Shown here: positions 5,621 through 6,167 of the stretch, piece by piece
How the letters are laid out: each line of letters begins with the position of its first letter
How positions within the stretch are numbered: position 1 is the first letter of the stretch
From: Oscillospiraceae bacterium
Lineage (GTDB): Bacteria; Bacillota_A; Clostridia; Oscillospirales; Ruminococcaceae
Assembly: GCA_017440445.1 (NCBI GenBank)
Contig: JAFSHE010000330.1
Location: 1 to 6,167 of the forward strand
Direction: 5' to 3'
Length of the DNA: 6,167 nt
The notes under the pieces: model-generated
Seen by the model: the letters and a program-made list of their open reading frames with translations, nothing else
Told to the model about the DNA's origin: nothing
Databases searched by the model: none
Made by a program: the position numbers and the translations under genes

Positions 5621-6167
5621 ATGAAATTCGGCTATTTTGACGATACCAACCGTGAGTACGTCATCACATCGCCCCGTACACCCTATCCGTGGATAAACTA
5701 CCTCGGTACACAGGGATTTTTCTCGCTGATATCCAATACAGCAGGCGGCTACAGCTTCTATAAGGACGCTCGTCTTCGCCGTATAACACGTTATCGCTAT
5801 AACAACGTTCCCGTAGATATGGGCGGACGTTATTTCTACATAAATGATGACGGTCATGTATGGAATCCCGGCTGGTCTCCCGTAAAGGCTCAGCTCGACA
5901 ACTACGAATGCCGCCACGGTATGGGCTACACCATCATCAAGGGTGAATCCAAGGGTATCGAAGCTAAGGTTACCTTCTTCGTTCCCCAGGACTTCAACGG
6001 CGAAATCCAGAAGGTTACCGTTACAAACAAGACAGGTGCTTTCAAGAAGATAAAGCTCTTCAGCTTCCTCGAATGGTGTCTCTGGGACGCTAACGACGAC
6101 TCCACAAACTTCCAGAGAAACTACAACACAGGTGAAGTTGAAATCGAAGGCAGCACAATCTACCACA
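5621..6167 (+). CDS. cbp: Cellobiose phosphorylase (GH94), N-terminal part
   Basis: This frame starts at ATG 5621 and runs off the right edge after 182 codons; full-length family members are around 800 residues. The N-terminus [20 protein letters not shown] is followed by [20 protein letters not shown], '[26 protein letters not shown]' and '[19 protein letters not shown]'. From memory this closely matches clostridial GH94 cellobiose phosphorylases rather than the longer cellodextrin phosphorylases. The enzyme splits cellobiose with phosphate to alpha-glucose 1-phosphate and glucose in the cytoplasm, saving ATP; there is no signal peptide. Only the N-terminal beta-sandwich region is present, so the catalytic Asp in the helical barrel cannot be checked. 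The start has AAGGAAGGAAGG (5603-5614) ending six bases upstream. It is transcribed divergently from the two GH5 glucanases, which could supply its substrate. Arginine codons here are mostly CGT/CGC, which suggests high expression. Confidence 0.95.
   Translation, partial: MKFGYFDDTNREYVITSPRTPYPWINYLGTQGFFSLISNTAGGYSFYKDARLRRITRYRYNNVPVDMGGRYFYINDDGHVWNPGWSPVKAQLDNYECRHGMGYTIIKGESKGIEAKVTFFVPQDFNGEIQKVTVTNKTGAFKKIKLFSFLEWCLWDANDDSTNFQRNYNTGEVEIEGSTIYH

Noticed and set aside
5618..6166. Long minus-strand open frame opposite the cellobiose phosphorylase
   Set aside because: It is a shadow frame: the plus-strand reading is an unmistakable GH94 N-terminus with promoter and ribosome site, and the minus reading resembles no family I know.

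Overview
The window looks like chromosome from a fibre-degrading anaerobic Bacillota of the Ruminococcus group, with R. albus or a close relative the best guess. The reasons are a cellobiose phosphorylase with a clostridial-type N-terminus, two GH5 beta-glucanases of the 'GWNLGNTLDA' type, strong Shine-Dalgarno sites, vegetative-type promoters in AT-rich gaps, and moderate-GC coding sequence. The species is inferred from gene content; no rRNA or other marker is present.

Layout. Positions 1-2778 (minus strand) hold two half-transporters of a type IV ABC exporter. The promoter-proximal one (1030-2778) is complete. The second (1-1026) is cut by the window edge before its nucleotide-binding domain. 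A 105-bp gap with a hairpin (2852-2875) separates them from two tandem, paralogous GH5 beta-glucanases on the same strand (2884-4044 and 4044-5273). The GH5 genes overlap by one base (TAATG). The upstream product is a predicted lipoprotein and the downstream one has an ordinary export signal. A 347-bp divergent intergenic region (5274-5620) carries a near-consensus promoter for the GH5 genes on the minus strand and another for the plus-strand gene. That gene, starting at 5621, is the first 182 codons of a GH94 cellobiose phosphorylase and runs off the right edge.

How it fits together. The GH5 enzymes would cut beta-1,4- or mixed-linkage glucans, or xyloglucan, at or outside the cell surface. 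The resulting cellobiose would be split in the cytoplasm by phosphorolysis to glucose 1-phosphate and glucose. No sugar importer lies in the window; the ABC pair is of the exporter type and its substrate cannot be read from sequence. The first half-transporter has Asp in place of the catalytic Glu and Gln in place of the switch His. It should therefore form an asymmetric heterodimer with the second.

I see no mobile element, CRISPR array, tRNA or rRNA. The gene content is a conventional glucan-utilisation locus. The points most worth a second look are the shared regulatory region with repeated GTGCTA motifs, the structured leader of the phosphorylase, and the divergence of the two GH5 paralogues.
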